In this document: one piece after another, positions 1 to 9,615 of the stretch
Layout of the letters: every line of letters starts with the position of its first letter
Position numbering within the stretch: position 1 is the stretch's first letter
Source: CALEMW01 sp035447065
GTDB lineage: Bacteria; Krumholzibacteriota; Krumholzibacteriia; LZORAL124-64-63
Assembly (NCBI GenBank): GCA_035447065.1
Contig: DAOTGJ010000005.1
Location: forward strand, 1 to 64,000
Length of the DNA: 64,000 nucleotides
Reading direction: 5' to 3'
Translations under genes and position numbers: made by a program
Notes under the pieces: generated by a model
What the model saw: only the letters and a program-made list of their open reading frames with translations
Databases searched by the model: none
What the model was told of the DNA's origin: nothing

Positions 1-1558
<1,558 letters not shown>

Positions 1559-1694
1559 AAAGATCTATGAAAGATCAGACAACAGGATCTTGTCCTGTTT
1601 GTTCGCAAAGTGCCGTCTCGACTTCCGCGCCCCGAAGGCCGCTTCCGTTGAGACGAACTCGGAATCGTCGTGAACGTCTCGCACGCTATTCTGT

Positions 1695-1705
1695 TGTCAA
1701 AGAGC
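1695..1705 (-). promoter_or_regulatory. boxA antitermination site of the rrn operon
   Basis: The minus strand reads GCTCTTTGACA, close to the bacterial boxA consensus TGCTCTTTAACA that recruits NusB-NusE (S10) to rRNA transcripts. It lies downstream of both predicted promoters and about 140 bases before the mature 16S 5' end, the expected position. Confidence 0.65.
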
Positions 1706-1758
1706 CGGTCCTGAGAGCCTTGCGCTTCGCAGGTCCCTCGCTTGAGGGGCGACGGCAG

Positions 1759-1787
1759 AAGTTATCCAAGAGCCGGTTCAGTGTCAA
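1759..1787 (-). promoter_or_regulatory. rrn promoter P2
   Basis: Minus strand: -35 TTGACA, 17 bp spacer, -10 TAACTT. A/T-rich sequence directly upstream (about 1788-1816) could act as an UP element. Predicted start near 1752, ahead of boxA. Confidence 0.7.
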
Positions 1788-1902
1788 GAACTTTTCGAAG
1801 AGTTTTCAGAAAAGTTCGAACTGTCCGGCCTGGCTTCGGCCGCGCCCGCCGCAGCGGGCCGTTGCACCGTCGGGGCCTTCCCCGCTCGGGCAACGAGGGG
1901 GG

Positions 1903-1931
1903 AAGCTAGTCGCGGCTGGAACCAAAGTCAA
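1903..1931 (-). promoter_or_regulatory. rrn promoter P1
   Basis: Minus strand: -35 TTGACT, 17 bp spacer, -10 TAGCTT, preceded by a run of T and A residues (about 1932-1955) typical of an UP element. It sits about 145 bp upstream of P2, giving the tandem-promoter layout known from other rrn operons. Confidence 0.7.
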
Positions 1932-2000
1932 ACAGAATTCTTAAAAAAGTCCTCGCCGGGCGCCGCGGGCCTGCAGGCGGGCCCCAAGTCCTTTTCCTCA

Positions 2001-2029
2001 TTGCCTTTGCGTTGATGCTGGGCTACTGT
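2001..2029 (+). promoter_or_regulatory. promoter of the class A PBP gene
   Basis: -35 TTGCCT, 17 bp, -10 TACTGT. The predicted transcript start (about 2035-2037) falls one to three bases before the ATG at 2038. The only Shine-Dalgarno-like match, GGAG, is two bases from the ATG, too close to be useful, so the mRNA may be leaderless. Confidence 0.5.
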
Positions 2030-2037
2030 ACGGAGCC

Positions 2038-4155
2038 ATGAAAACCATCCTGAGCAAAGTCATTCCCGTCGGGGCGATCCGTTCCGCGCTCGTCGTTCTG
2101 CTGCTGGTCCTCATCGCCGGAGTGGGCGGCGCCGTCTGGGGAGTGCGGGAATTGTCCCGCGATCTTCCCGCGCCGGCCCGGATCCAGAACATCGAGCCTC
2201 CCCGGAAGACCCTGATCCTGGCCGCCAACGGCGACACGATCCACGAGTTCTTCGTGGAGAACCGCACCGTGGTGCCCCTCTCCCAGATCCCCCGCACCCT
2301 GCGGGAGGCGGTGGTGGCCACCGAGGACCGTCGTTTCTACGGGCACTACGGCCTGGACCTGCGCCGCCTGGTGCGCGTGGTCTACGAGAACGTGGCCACC
2401 GACACCAAGCCCGGCGCCAGCACCATCACCCAGCAGCTGGCCCGCAACCTGTTCCTGACCAAGGACAAGAAGGTCACGCGCAAGCTCAAGGAGATGATCC
2501 TCGCCCTGCAGCTCGAGCAGACGTACAGCAAGGACGAGATCCTGGAGATGTACCTGAACGAGATCTACCTGGGCAAGGGCGCCTACGGCGTCCAGGCGGC
2601 GGCGCGGACCTTCTTCGGCAAGAACGTGCAGGACTTGAACGACGCCGAGAGCACCCTTATCGCCGGCCTCATCCAGCTCCCCGAGACCTACTCCCCCTTC
2701 CGCCATCTGGACCGCGCCTACAAGCGGCGCGAGGCGGTGCTGGCCTCCCTGGTGGCCACCGGGCACATCGACCGCGAGACGGCCCGCCGCATCGCCGCCA
2801 CCGAGGTGGTGGTGCGCAGCGCGGAGGCGGCCGGCGAGGGTCCGGCCCCCGGCTTCGCGGCCCACTACGTGGAGGCCGTGCGGCGCGAGATCGAGGAACG
2901 CTACGGCTACGACGGCCTCTACAACGACGGCCTGCGCATCACCACCACGCTGCGCCCGGACGCGCAGCGCTGGTTCGAGGAGGCGCTGGAGAATCACCTG
3001 GCAAAGATGGAGCGGGAGATCGGCGCGGAGGTCACCAAGGCCCAGTACGACACGCTCAAGGCCCACGGCGAGGCGCCGGCGGAGATCCCCTACCTCATGG
3101 GCGCCGGCGTGCTGCTGGACGTGCGCACCGGCGCCGTGCTGGCCATGGTGGGCGGCCGCGACTACGAGGACAGCAGCTGGAACCTGGTGACCCAGGCGGC
3201 GCGGCAGCCGGGCTCCATCTTCAAGCCCATCGTCTACCTGACCGCGCTGAAGCACGGGTACATGCCCTGCAGCATCCTGCTGGACACGCCGGTGGTCATC
3301 GACACGGGCGTGAGCCTGTGGCGGCCCAAGAACTTCAACAACCGCTTCATGGGCCCCATCACGCTGCGCTACGGCCTGAGCCGCTCCAAGAACGTGGTCA
3401 CGGCCAAGCTCATCAACGATTTCGGCGTGGCGCCGGTGCTGGAGACGGCGCGGCAGCTGGGCGTGACCAGCAACCTGCCCGCGGTGCACTCGCTGGCCCT
3501 GGGCGCCGGCGAGGTCAACCTGATGGAGATGGTGTCGGCGTACGCGGCCTTCGGGAACCACGGCGTGCGGGTGGACCCGTACCTGATCACGCGCGTGGAG
3601 TCGGCCGACGGTGAGATCCTGGAGGAGGCCCGCCTCCACCAGCGCGAGGTGCTGGACCCGGCCACCGCCTACCTCATGGCGGACCTGATGACCACCACCC
3701 TGCGCGAGGGCACGGCCGTGGCCGCCAGGTGGAACGGGTTCACCAAGACCGGCGCCGGCAAGACGGGCACCTACAACGAGTACACGGACGCCTGGTTCGT
3801 GGGCTACACGCCCAGCTTCGCGGGCGGCGTGTGGGTGGGCTACGACACCAAGGTGAGCATGGGCCGGGAGGGCACGGGCGCGCGTATGTGCGTGCCGATC
3901 TGGGCCCAGGTCATGGGCAAGGTCACCGCGGACCGGCCGGACGAGCCCTTCGTGCGGCCCGAGGGCATCATCGAGAAGCTGGTGTGCCTGCGCAGCGGCA
4001 TGCTCGCCACCGCGGACTGCGATTCCACCGCCAACGAGGTCTTCCTCGCCGGCAACTTCCCCCAGTCGCCGTGCGACCTGCACGGCGGCCCGCTCCACGA
4101 CTTCGGCAGCCTGAACAAGGGCTTCGAGGCCCTGGACGACGACGACGAGTTCTAG
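2038..4155 (+). CDS. class A penicillin-binding protein (PBP1A type)
   Basis: Bifunctional cell-wall synthase of 705 residues that polymerises lipid II into glycan strands and cross-links the peptides in the periplasm. One N-terminal membrane anchor (about residues 13-35) is followed by a family 51 glycosyltransferase domain: the catalytic Glu lies in ATEDRRFY (Glu96), with a second motif GASTITQQLARNLFL. The transpeptidase domain has the nucleophile motif SIFK (Ser393), an SxN box (SRSKN) and KTGT (Lys575). The C-terminal tail is acidic and ends DDDDEF. The start follows from the membrane anchor. Its TAG stop overlaps the TAG stop of the convergent deoA within one CTAG. Length and motif order fit mrcA/ponA proteins. 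Confidence 0.95.
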   Translation: MKTILSKVIPVGAIRSALVVLLLVLIAGVGGAVWGVRELSRDLPAPARIQNIEPPRKTLILAANGDTIHEFFVENRTVVPLSQIPRTLREAVVATEDRRFYGHYGLDLRRLVRVVYENVATDTKPGASTITQQLARNLFLTKDKKVTRKLKEMILALQLEQTYSKDEILEMYLNEIYLGKGAYGVQAAARTFFGKNVQDLNDAESTLIAGLIQLPETYSPFRHLDRAYKRREAVLASLVATGHIDRETARRIAATEVVVRSAEAAGEGPAPGFAAHYVEAVRREIEERYGYDGLYNDGLRITTTLRPDAQRWFEEALENHLAKMEREIGAEVTKAQYDTLKAHGEAPAEIPYLMGAGVLLDVRTGAVLAMVGGRDYEDSSWNLVTQAARQPGSIFKPIVYLTALKHGYMPCSILLDTPVVIDTGVSLWRPKNFNNRFMGPITLRYGLSRSKNVVTAKLINDFGVAPVLETARQLGVTSNLPAVHSLALGAGEVNLMEMVSAYAAFGNHGVRVDPYLITRVESADGEILEEARLHQREVLDPATAYLMADLMTTTLREGTAVAARWNGFTKTGAGKTGTYNEYTDAWFVGYTPSFAGGVWVGYDTKVSMGREGTGARMCVPIWAQVMGKVTADRPDEPFVRPEGIIEKLVCLRSGMLATADCDSTANEVFLAGNFPQSPCDLHGGPLHDFGSLNKGFEALDDDDEF

Positions 4156-5468
4156 TCCAGACGATCCAGGACGAGGTCCGGCGCACGCGCCGGGCCGTCG
4201 TCCACCGCGATCGCCCGCGCCACGCGCTCCGCGCAGCGGGCGGCCGCGTCGCGGTCCGCGGCGCGGATCCAGGCCAGGGGCTGGCCGCGGGACACGGCGT
4301 CGCCCACGCGCACGGCCATGTCGATGCCGCCGCGCAGGTCCAGGACGTCGTCCACGGTGCGGCGCGCGCCGCCGATCTCCCCCAGCGCCAGGCCGACCTC
4401 CCGGCAGGCCACCGCGGTCACCACGCCGTCGCGCGGGGCCTCCACAGGCAGCAGGCGCTCCGCCACGTCCAAGCCGAAGTCCTCGCGGTCCGGGTCCAGG
4501 CGTCCGCCCTGGGCCCGCGTCCAGGCCAGCAGAGCGTCCAGGGCCTCTCCACGGTCCCAGGCGGCGCGCACGGCCGCCAGGGCGGACCCGTGGTCCGGTT
4601 GCACGCCCGCGGTGGTCAGCATGGCCGCCACGAGCTCCTCGGTCACGGCCGTCAGGTCCGCGGGAGCGCGGCCGCGGCCGTCGGGGCGCAGGGCATCGCA
4701 GGCCTCCAGGGTCTCGTTGGCGTGCCCCACGGCCACGCCCAGGGGCTGGCTCATGTCCGTGAAGCGCACGGCCATGCGGCGGCCGTGGGCGCGTCCCACC
4801 AGCACCAGCCGGCGGGCCAGCTCGCGGGCCTGGTCCAGGTCCGTCATGAAGGCGCCGTCGCCCACCTTCAGATCGATGACCACAGCGCCCGGTCCGGCCG
4901 CCAGCTTCTTGCTCATGATGCTGGCGGTGATCAGGGGCACGCAGTCCACGGTGCCGGTGACGTCGCGCAGGGCGTAGATGCGGCCGTCGGCCGGAGCGAT
5001 CTCGGGCCCCTGCCCCACGATGGCGCAGCCGTGCTCGCGCACCACGCGGTCGAACTCCTCGTTGCTCAGGCGGATGCGGTAGCCGGGGATGGCCTCCAGC
5101 TTGTCCAGGGTGCCGCCCGTGTGGCCCAGGCCCCGTCCCGAGAGCATGGGCACGGCCAGGCCGCAGGCCGCCGCCAGGGGGGCCAGCAGCAGGCTCACCT
5201 TGTCGCCCACGCCGCCGGTGCTGTGCTTGTCGGCGGTGGGCCGGTCCAGGTGGCTCCAGTCCAGCTCGCGGCCCGAGCGCAGCATGGCGCCGGTGAGGGC
5301 CACGGTCTCCTCGTCGTCCATGCCGCGGAACCAGACGGCCATGAGCAGGGCGGCCATCTGGTAGTCGGGGAACTCCTCGGCCACGTAGGCGCGGATGAGC
5401 CGGGCGATGGCGGCGTCGTCCAGGCGGCCGCCGCGCTTCTTGGTCTCGATGGCCTGCAGGATGGTCAT
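4152..5468 (-). CDS. deoA: thymidine / pyrimidine-nucleoside phosphorylase
   Basis: Cytosolic enzyme (438 aa) that cleaves thymidine or deoxyuridine (or uridine) with phosphate into the base and deoxyribose-1-phosphate. Seen: the family signature SGRGLGHTGGTLDKLE at 110-125, the phosphate-binding KHSTGGVGDK at 81-90, and LRDVTGTV and SIMSKK further on. Length matches E. coli DeoA (440) and Bacillus Pdp (433); the sequence alone does not let me separate the two specificities. Its ATG overlaps the TGA of cdd (ATGA), so translation is probably coupled. The pentose-1-phosphate it makes is the substrate of DeoB, encoded at the head of the operon. Confidence 0.93.
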   Translation of the reverse strand: MTILQAIETKKRGGRLDDAAIARLIRAYVAEEFPDYQMAALLMAVWFRGMDDEETVALTGAMLRSGRELDWSHLDRPTADKHSTGGVGDKVSLLLAPLAAACGLAVPMLSGRGLGHTGGTLDKLEAIPGYRIRLSNEEFDRVVREHGCAIVGQGPEIAPADGRIYALRDVTGTVDCVPLITASIMSKKLAAGPGAVVIDLKVGDGAFMTDLDQARELARRLVLVGRAHGRRMAVRFTDMSQPLGVAVGHANETLEACDALRPDGRGRAPADLTAVTEELVAAMLTTAGVQPDHGSALAAVRAAWDRGEALDALLAWTRAQGGRLDPDREDFGLDVAERLLPVEAPRDGVVTAVACREVGLALGEIGGARRTVDDVLDLRGGIDMAVRVGDAVSRGQPLAWIRAADRDAAARCAERVARAIAVDDGPARAPDLVLDRLD

Positions 5469-5875
5469 GCCCCCTCCCCGTCGCCGAAGGTGGCGAAGGC
5501 GTGGGGCAGCAGCTCGGCCAGGGTGTGCTCGGCCACGGCGTCGCCGTCGCAGGCCAGCCAGACCGTGAGCTCCGGGCCGCCGAACTCCAGCAGCACCTGG
5601 CGGCAGGCGCCGCAGGGCGCGGTGGGCGCCGCGGTGGGCGTGACCACGGCCACGGCGGTGAAGCGGCGGCGGCCGTCGGCCACGGCGCGCTGCACGGCGG
5701 TGCGCTCGGCGCAGACGGTCAGGCCCAGGCTGGCGTTCTCCACGTTCACGCCCACGTGCACGTCGCCCCGGTCGTCCAGCAGCGCGGCGGCCACCGGGAA
5801 GTTGGAGTAGGGCGCGTAGCTGTGGGCCAGGGCCGCGCGGGCCGCGGCGATCAGACGGTCGCGGGTCTCGTTCAC
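5465..5875 (-). CDS. cdd: cytidine deaminase
   Basis: Zinc-dependent deaminase of 136 residues converting (deoxy)cytidine to (deoxy)uridine, which feeds the phosphorylase encoded next. Zinc and catalytic residues are in CAE (55-57) and PCGAC (Cys88, Cys91); the substrate-binding VNVENAS is at 43-49. The length is that of the small homotetrameric class. The start is GTG, set by AAGGAGG six bases upstream and a GTGA overlap with the stop of deoB. Confidence 0.94.
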   Translation of the reverse strand: MNETRDRLIAAARAALAHSYAPYSNFPVAAALLDDRGDVHVGVNVENASLGLTVCAERTAVQRAVADGRRRFTAVAVVTPTAAPTAPCGACRQVLLEFGGPELTVWLACDGDAVAEHTLAELLPHAFATFGDGEGA

Positions 5876-7065
5876 GCCTCGCCTCCTTCGGCGGGGGTCA
5901 GCAGGGGCAGGAAGCTGCGGCCGTGCACCGGCGCCGGTGCGCCGAAGTAGTCGGCGTAGGTGGCGCCCACGTCGGCGAAGGTGTCGCGCACGCCCAGGTC
6001 GCGGCCCAGCACGCGGCCGCCGCGCACGGCCAGCAGGGGCACGTACTCGCGGGAGTGGTCCGTGCTGGGCGTGGTGGGGTCGTTGCCGTGGTCCGCGGTG
6101 ATGAGCACCAGGTCGTCGCGGCGCAGGCGCGCCAGGAAGCCGCCCAGCCAGACGTCGAAGGCCTCCAGGTCCCGGGCCATGCCCTGGGGGTCGTTGCGGT
6201 GGCCGTAGAGCATGTCGAAGTCCACCAGGTTGAGCAGCGTGAGCGTGGGCGCCTGGGGGTCGTCCGCGTAGGCGGCGTCCAGCAGCTCCATGCCCTGGGC
6301 GTTGGACTTGCTCTTGACGGACCCGGCGATGCCCTTGCCGGCGTACAGGTCGTAGATCTTGCCGATGGAGTTCACGGTCACGCCGTGGGCCCTGAGCCGC
6401 TCCAGGACCAGGTCGTCGGGCGGGATCACCGAGAAGTCGCGGCGGTAGGGCGTGCGCTCGTAGGCGCCGCTCGTGCCGACGAACGGGCGCGCGATCACCC
6501 GGCTCACCCCGTGGGGCGGCACGAGCTGCTCCCGTGCGATCTCGCAGAACCTGTAGAGCTCCTCCAGGGGCACCACGTCCTGGTGGGCCGCGATCTGGAA
6601 GACGGAGTCCGCCGACGTGTAGACGATGAGGTCCCCCGTGCGCACGTGCTCGTCGCCCAGCTCCTGGATGATGGCGGTGCCGGAGGCGGCCTTGTTGCCG
6701 AGCACGCCGCGGCCCGTGGCCGCGCGGAACGGCGCCAGCACCTCCTCCGGGAAACCGTCGGGATAGGTGGGGTACGGGATGTCCGTGACCACGCCCATGA
6801 GCTCCCAGTGGCCGGTGGTGCTGTCCTTGCCCTTGGAGATCTCGCGCAGGCGGCCGTAGGCGGCCGTGGGTTCGGCCGCGGGGGGCACGCCGGCGATGGC
6901 GTGGATGTTGCCCAGGCCCAGACGGCGCAGGTTGGGCAGGTTCAGCCCGCCCACCGCCGCGGCCGTGTGGCCCAGGGTATCGCTGCCGGCGTCGCCGTAG
7001 GCGTCCGCGTCCGGCAGGGCGCCGACGCCGACGCCGTCCAGGACGATGAGGATTGCATGGGACAC
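5872..7065 (-). CDS. deoB: phosphopentomutase
   Basis: Interconverts (deoxy)ribose-1-phosphate and -5-phosphate in nucleoside salvage; 397 aa, manganese-dependent, alkaline-phosphatase fold. Visible: the N-terminal metal site LDGVGVGALPDA (about 9-20), the phosphorylated threonine region DSTTGHWE (81-88) and the C-terminal metal motif TADHGND. The start is GTG with AAGGAG six bases upstream. First gene of deoB-cdd-deoA; the three products together turn cytidine or uridine nucleosides into base plus pentose-5-phosphate. Confidence 0.95.
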   Translation of the reverse strand: MSHAILIVLDGVGVGALPDADAYGDAGSDTLGHTAAAVGGLNLPNLRRLGLGNIHAIAGVPPAAEPTAAYGRLREISKGKDSTTGHWELMGVVTDIPYPTYPDGFPEEVLAPFRAATGRGVLGNKAASGTAIIQELGDEHVRTGDLIVYTSADSVFQIAAHQDVVPLEELYRFCEIAREQLVPPHGVSRVIARPFVGTSGAYERTPYRRDFSVIPPDDLVLERLRAHGVTVNSIGKIYDLYAGKGIAGSVKSKSNAQGMELLDAAYADDPQAPTLTLLNLVDFDMLYGHRNDPQGMARDLEAFDVWLGGFLARLRRDDLVLITADHGNDPTTPSTDHSREYVPLLAVRGGRVLGRDLGVRDTFADVGATYADYFGAPAPVHGRSFLPLLTPAEGGEA

Positions 7066-7100
7066 GGGATTCTCCTTCGCGGCTGTGGAATGGACCGTCC

Positions 7101-7129
7101 AGAGTAGAAACGATGGCCCCCCAAGTCAA
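7101..7129 (-). promoter_or_regulatory. promoter of deoB-cdd-deoA
   Basis: Minus strand: -35 TTGACT, 17 bp, -10 TACTCT, about 35 bases upstream of the deoB start. It lies back to back with the rarA promoter. Confidence 0.6.
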
Positions 7130-7136
7130 CGCGGCC

Positions 7137-7164
7137 TTGCTCCGCGCGCCGGAACGCTTAGAAT
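7137..7164 (+). promoter_or_regulatory. promoter of rarA-pfkA
   Basis: -35 TTGCTC, 16 bp, -10 TAGAAT. The predicted start falls at about 7171-7172, exactly at the ATG of rarA, and no Shine-Dalgarno sequence precedes that ATG, suggesting a leaderless message. Confidence 0.55.
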
Positions 7165-7171
7165 GGCGCCC

Positions 7172-8578
7172 ATGGAACGCGACCTCTTCCGACCCGACGC
7201 CGACGACGCGCCCCCGCCCCCGCCCGCGGACGAGGGCGACGCCCGCGCGCCCCTCGCCGAACGCATGCGTCCCCGCGGCCTGGACGAGATCGTGGGCCAG
7301 GCGGACCTGCTGGGACCGGGGCGTCCCCTGCGCCTGCTGATCGAGCGCGACGCCCTGCCGTCGCTGCTGCTCTGGGGCCCGCCGGGCTGCGGCAAGACCA
7401 GCCTGGCGCGGGTGATCGCCGGCGAGACGCGGGCCCACTTCCTGGAGTACAGCGCCGTGCAGGTGGGCAGCAAGGTGCTCAAGGAGGCCATGCAGGAGGC
7501 CGCCCGCGTGCGCCGCGCCATGCAGCGCCGCACCATCATCTTCCTGGACGAGATCCACCGCTTCAACAAGGCCCAGCAGGACGCCCTGCTGCCCTGGGTG
7601 GAGAAGGGCGACGTGACGCTCATCGGCGCCACCACGGAGAACCCTTCCTTCGAGATCAACGCGGCCCTGCTCTCGCGCACGCGGCTCTTCGTGCTGCGCC
7701 AGCTGGACACGGACGACGTGGCCGGCCTCCTGCGCCGCGCCCTGGAGGACGAGCGCGGCCTGGCCGGCGAGGCGCCCCCCTTCGCCGACGACGCCCTGCG
7801 CGCCCTGGCCGTGCTGGCCGACGGCGACGCGCGCACGGCCCTCAACCTGCTGGACCTGGCGGCCGGCGCCGCCGCCGGCCGCGACGCCGGCGCCCCGGTC
7901 ACCGCCGCCGTGCTGGAGGAGATGATCCGCGACCGCGCCCTGCGCTACGACCGCGCCGGCGAGGAGCACTACAACGTCATCAGCGCCCTGCACAAGTCCA
8001 TCCGCAACAGCGACCCGGACGCCGCCCTCTACTGGCTGGCGCGCATGCTCGAGAGCGGCGAGGACCCGCTCTACGTGGCCCGTCGCCTGGTGCGCATCGC
8101 CAACGAGGACGTGGGGCTGGCGGACCCCGGAGCGCTGAACCGCGCCCTGGCCGCCCGCGACGCCGTGCACTTCCTGGGCAAGCCCGAGGGCGACCTGGCC
8201 CTGGCCCAGCTCGCGGTGGATCTGGCGCTGGCGCCCAAGAGCAACGCGGTGTACAAGGGGTACGGCGACGCCGTGGCCGAGGTGCGCCGCGGCGTGAACC
8301 CGGGCGTGCCCCTCCACCTGCGCAACGCGCCCACCTCGCTGATGAAGCAGCTGGGCTACGGCGAGGGCTACGACTACGCCCACGACCGCCCCGAGGGCGT
8401 GGCCCCCATGGACTGCCTGCCGACGTCCCTGCGGGGACGCCGCTTCTACGAACCAACCGCGCGCGGCCACGAGGCCCGCTACGGGGAGCGCCTGGCGAAG
8501 ATCCGCGCCTGGCGCGAGGACCAGATGGCTGCCGCACGCCGCGATTCCGACGTGGGCGGAAAGGACGAACCGTCATGA
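7172..8578 (+). CDS. rarA: replication-associated recombination protein A (AAA+ ATPase)
   Basis: AAA+ ATPase of the RarA/MgsA/WRNIP1 family acting at stalled replication forks; 468 aa. Walker A GPPGCGKT is at 69-76, Walker B IIFLDEIHRFN follows, then the sensor region ATTENPSF and the C-terminal tetramerisation part (NAYKGYG-like, here NAVYKGYGDA). The family usually begins just before the RMRP...VGQ block, so I start at the ATG at 7172; an upstream ATG (7163) overlaps the predicted -10 and is unlikely. Ends in ATGA overlap with pfkA. Confidence 0.93.
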   Translation: MERDLFRPDADDAPPPPPADEGDARAPLAERMRPRGLDEIVGQADLLGPGRPLRLLIERDALPSLLLWGPPGCGKTSLARVIAGETRAHFLEYSAVQVGSKVLKEAMQEAARVRRAMQRRTIIFLDEIHRFNKAQQDALLPWVEKGDVTLIGATTENPSFEINAALLSRTRLFVLRQLDTDDVAGLLRRALEDERGLAGEAPPFADDALRALAVLADGDARTALNLLDLAAGAAAGRDAGAPVTAAVLEEMIRDRALRYDRAGEEHYNVISALHKSIRNSDPDAALYWLARMLESGEDPLYVARRLVRIANEDVGLADPGALNRALAARDAVHFLGKPEGDLALAQLAVDLALAPKSNAVYKGYGDAVAEVRRGVNPGVPLHLRNAPTSLMKQLGYGEGYDYAHDRPEGVAPMDCLPTSLRGRRFYEPTARGHEARYGERLAKIRAWREDQMAAARRDSDVGGKDEPS

Positions 8579-9534
8579 AGACGATCGGGGTGCTGACCGG
8601 GGGCGGCGACGCCGCGGGCATGAACGCCGCCGTGCGGGCCAGCGTGCGCACGGCCCTGGCGCGCGGCGTGAACGTGGTGGGCGTGCGCCGCGGCTGGCTG
8701 GGCCTGAGCGAGGGCGACGTGCGCCCCCTGGACAGCGCCGGCGTGGGCGGCATCCTGCACATGGGCGGCACCATCCTGCGCACCTTCCGCTATCCGGAGC
8801 TCCAGGAGGCGGCGGGGCAGAAGAAGGTGGAGAAGCAGCTGGCCAAGCTGGGTCTGGACGGGCTGGTGGTCATCGGCGGCGACGGCAGCTTCCGCGGCGC
8901 GGAGCTCCTGCAGCGCCAGTTCGGGCTGCCGGTCATGGGCGTGCCCGCCACCATCGACAACGACATCCCCGGCACCGACTACTCCATCGGCTTCGACACG
9001 GCCCTGAACATCGCCGTGGACGCCGTGGACAAGGTGCGGGACACGGCCTCGAGCCACGGGCGCATCTTCGTCATCGAGGTCATGGGGCGGCACTGCGGCC
9101 TGCTGGCCATGGAGACGGGGCTCTGCTGCGGCGCGGAGGAGGTCATCGTGCCGGAGATCCCCTACGACCTCACGAGCATCTGCCTGCGCATCGAGAGCGG
9201 GTACGACCGCGGCAAGGAGCACGCGGTGATCATCGTGGCGGAGGGGGCGGCGCGGGCGCCGTACATCGAGTTCGAGCTGAAGTCGCGCCTGAACCGCAGC
9301 ATCCGCATGGTGGTGCTGGGGCACGTGCAGCGCGGCGGCTCGCCCACGGCCTTCGACCGCATGCTGGGCACCAAGCTGGCCGCCGCGGCCACCGAGATGC
9401 TGCTGGACGGCGTGTCGGGCAAGATGGTGGGCATGGTGGCCAACAAGCTCAAGACCAGCGCCCTGACCACCCGCGACACCACCCTGAAGAAGAAGGTCGT
9501 GGAGCTGGACCAGCTGGTGCGGCAGCTCACCTGA
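8575..9534 (+). CDS. pfkA: 6-phosphofructokinase
   Basis: Glycolytic enzyme of 319 residues phosphorylating fructose-6-phosphate. Seen: nucleotide-site GGGDAAGMNAAVR near the N-terminus, GGDGS (the ATP-type form; PPi enzymes carry Asp at the fourth position), and the catalytic loop PATIDNDIPGTDYSIGFDTA, where ATP enzymes usually have PGTIDND and PPi enzymes PKTIDND. Also EVMGRHCG and the C-terminal LGHVQRGGSP. Length fits the bacterial ATP enzyme. AAGGA lies nine bases before the ATG, which overlaps the rarA stop. Confidence 0.94.
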   Translation: MKTIGVLTGGGDAAGMNAAVRASVRTALARGVNVVGVRRGWLGLSEGDVRPLDSAGVGGILHMGGTILRTFRYPELQEAAGQKKVEKQLAKLGLDGLVVIGGDGSFRGAELLQRQFGLPVMGVPATIDNDIPGTDYSIGFDTALNIAVDAVDKVRDTASSHGRIFVIEVMGRHCGLLAMETGLCCGAEEVIVPEIPYDLTSICLRIESGYDRGKEHAVIIVAEGAARAPYIEFELKSRLNRSIRMVVLGHVQRGGSPTAFDRMLGTKLAAAATEMLLDGVSGKMVGMVANKLKTSALTTRDTTLKKKVVELDQLVRQLT

Positions 9535-9563
9535 GCTCGCTCCCCCGCTCCCGGACATGAAGA

Positions 9564-9593
9564 AGCGCCCCCGGTCCGCGGACCGGGGGCGCT
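9564..9593. terminator. bidirectional terminator-like palindrome
   Basis: A perfect 15-bp inverted repeat (AGCGCCCCCGGTCCG and its complement) between convergent pfkA and the lipoprotein gene. U-runs are weak on both sides (TGTGTCTT on the plus strand), so termination may be helped by Rho. Confidence 0.7.
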
Positions 9594-9615
9594 GTGTCTT
9601 CGGGACCGCGGCCGG

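Larger units (their letters stand above)
1559..2037. other. rrn leader and promoter region / upstream region of the class A PBP gene
   Basis: No protein-coding gene is supported in this 479-base gap. On the minus strand it holds two rRNA promoters, an A/T-rich upstream element, a boxA antitermination signal and the 16S leader with a small hairpin (AACAGGA/TCCTGTT near 1579-1600). On the plus strand the right end carries the promoter of the divergent penicillin-binding protein gene. Local A/T content is higher than in the coding DNA. Confidence 0.75.

Noticed and set aside
2023..4098. Long minus-strand open frame opposite the class A PBP gene
   Set aside because: His/Arg/Gly-rich antisense frame with no domain; the plus strand encodes all PBP motifs.
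5465..8470. Apparent 1001-residue fusion ending in cytidine deaminase
   Set aside because: Only the last 136 residues are real; the rest is out-of-frame sequence through deoB and rarA. A GTG with AAGGAGG marks the true start.
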